Of a stretch of 14,469 nucleotides of DNA, positions 14,036 to 14,469 are shown piece after piece. The position numbers and the translations under genes were made by a program. The stretch is from JAKAWW01 sp049965095 (GTDB taxonomy: Archaea > Micrarchaeota > Micrarchaeia > Micrarchaeales > Micrarchaeaceae), in the NCBI GenBank assembly GCA_049965095.1, contig JBMFWR010000016.1:1-14469 (forward strand), given 5' to 3'. Positions within the stretch are counted from its first letter, which is position 1. Every line of letters starts with the position of its first letter. The notes under the pieces were generated by a model. That model was given only the letters and a program-made list of their open reading frames with translations, was not told where the DNA came from and ran no database searches.

Positions 14036-14085
14036 TATGGACTAAGCACATTTATATATTTTTTTAAGGATATTATTGCACTTAT
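14036..14085. promoter_or_regulatory. Bidirectional promoter of the APC permease and tRNA-Leu
   Basis: The 50-base gap contains TTTATATATT (14051-14060) followed by a T-run. Read rightwards it predicts initiation near 14081, five bases before the tRNA. Read leftwards (AATATATAAA) it predicts initiation near 14030, between the two candidate permease starts. The core is nearly symmetric, so one TATA site may serve both directions. Confidence 0.5.
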
Positions 14086-14171
14086 GCAGGGGTAGCAAAG
14101 CCTGGTCAACTGCGCTAGGTTCAGGGCCTAGTCCCGTAGAGGGTTCGTGAGTTCAAATCTCACCCCCTGCA
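14086..14171 (+). tRNA. tRNA-Leu (anticodon CAG)
   Basis: The gene folds as a class II tRNA. The acceptor is GCAGGGG/CCCCTGC, the D-stem GCA/TGC with a CCTGGTCAA-type loop, and the anticodon stem CTAGG/CCTAG around loop TTCAGGG (anticodon CAG, reading CTG). The long variable arm has CCC paired to GGG, and the T-stem is GTGAG/CTCAC around TTCAAAT. The discriminator is A, as usual for leucine, and CCA is not encoded. There is no intron. It is transcribed away from the permease gene, and a transposon relic begins within ten bases of its 3' end. Confidence 0.95.
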
Positions 14172-14179
14172 CTGTCCTA

Positions 14180-14326
14180 TTAGCATCTTAAAATAGGAAC
14201 TGCAGCTTCTTCAATTGCAGATCTTACAACCACACAATTGTATTCCTTCTTGAAGTTTCTTCTCTTTTTGTTCATCATGAATACGACGTGTTGCCAGTTG
14301 TGCTGCCACCCTCTCTTATCAACTTT
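14180..14326 (-). pseudogene. Truncated TnpA-like (IS200 Y1 transposase) fragment
   Basis: The minus-strand frame from 14326 to a TAA at 14182-14180 reads KVDKRGWQHNWQHVVFMMNK and continues KRRNFKKEY, then VVVRSAIEEAA. This resembles the N-terminal strand and first helix of IS200-type TnpA, where an R-G start, an H-V-V-F strand, basic K/R residues and an A-I-E-E-A-type helix occur in this order. No start codon lies before the conserved part; the only ATGs are in the middle, at 14278 and 14275. The HUH motif and the catalytic tyrosine of TnpA are absent because the frame ends after about 49 codons. I infer a decayed gene; similarity was judged by eye. Confidence 0.45.
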
Positions 14327-14376
14327 TTATTTTTATAATTCACACTATTCATGTTTACAGAATGCTTAGCAGAAAG

Positions 14377-14396
14377 CCCACGATTTTAATCATGGG
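14377..14396. repeat. Imperfect hairpin of the IS200/IS605-type end
   Basis: CCCACGATT (14377-14385) pairs with AATCATGGG (14388-14396) around a TT loop, with one C-A mismatch. The mismatch would be repaired by one base change, consistent with a decaying terminal hairpin. It is followed on the plus strand by ATGAATGC. Confidence 0.6.
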
Positions 14397-14469
14397 ATGA
14401 ATGCGGATTAGACAAACACATAGGTATGTAAATGTTGACAGACTATATTATATCAAAGGGATTAGATGG

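Larger units (their letters stand above)
14180..14400 (-). mobile_element. Left-end relic of an IS200/IS605-family insertion sequence (probable)
   Basis: Read on the minus strand, an imperfect 9-bp hairpin (14377-14396) with the flanks GCATTCAT before and CTTTC after resembles the subterminal hairpin of IS200/IS605 ends. It is followed about 80 bases later by a frame resembling the start of the TnpA Y1 transposase. That frame stops after some 49 codons, nine bases from tRNA-Leu, so most of the transposase and the other end are missing. It is inferred to be an immobile remnant. The same hairpin could instead be a right end of an element on the plus strand. Confidence 0.5.

Noticed and set aside
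14226..14310. Alternative GTG frame in the IS relic with a CGCKIC-like cysteine cluster
   Set aside because: It is a second frame of the same DNA, very short, and the TnpA-like frame explains the region better.
1..14469. CRISPR array, prophage, rRNA or toxin-antitoxin pair
   Set aside because: No regularly spaced direct repeats, phage structural genes, rRNA sequence or recognisable toxin-antitoxin pair were seen on either strand.

Overview
The window is archaeal chromosomal DNA, mostly housekeeping. The evidence is a Sec61-beta gene, a COG2433/DUF460 nuclease domain, two DUF84 NTPases, TATA-type promoters with short or absent leaders, Shine-Dalgarno sequences of the form GGTGAT set very close to the start, tRNA genes without encoded CCA, and a tRNA intron held in a bulge-helix-bulge. 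The compact layout (stop and start codons abutting or a few bases apart) and the T-loop tRNA intron would suit a small-genome lineage such as a DPANN/Micrarchaeota-type archaeon. The lineage is inference; no 16S gene or other taxonomic marker is present.

Layout. 1-811 (-): 5' part of an AAA_14/DUF4143-type ATPase cut by the window edge, with an AT-rich promoter and an inverted repeat upstream. 812-1128: gene-poor spacer. 1129-1203 (-): tRNA-Glu(CTC). 1221-3691 (-): unknown helical protein, one-domain DUF460 RNase H-fold protein, membrane-anchored DsbA-like protein with both active-site cysteines replaced, and a tRNA-Arg(CCT) split in its T-loop by a 30-nt intron. 3759-8411 (-): an operon transcribed nnr, argS, gdpD, DUF84 NTPase. 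8453-9343 (+): SpoVT/AbrB-type regulator candidate, divergent from nnr. 9358-10782 (-): a 52-residue Sec61-beta gene, an HD phosphohydrolase and a second DUF84 NTPase. 10972-11514 (+): four-helix membrane protein, abutting tail-to-tail an OLA1/YchF-like GTPase (11515-12693, -), which follows an APC amino-acid permease (12704-14035, -). 14086-14171 (+): tRNA-Leu(CAG), divergent from the permease over a shared AT-rich promoter. 14180-14400: probable left-end relic of an IS200/IS605-type element.

Themes. Several genes sanitise or repair metabolites: Nnr repairs NAD(P)H hydrates, the two DUF84 proteins probably remove non-canonical purine NTPs, and the HD protein may act on nucleotides. They sit among translation genes (ArgRS, three tRNAs, the GTPase) and envelope genes (Sec61-beta, DsbA-like protein, permease, small membrane protein). 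Nothing points clearly to a new defence or mobile system. The strongest unusual items are the T-loop tRNA-Arg intron, the dead-site DsbA-like protein that follows this tRNA by 18 nt, the changed motifs in both halves of Nnr, and the DUF84 paralogue pair.
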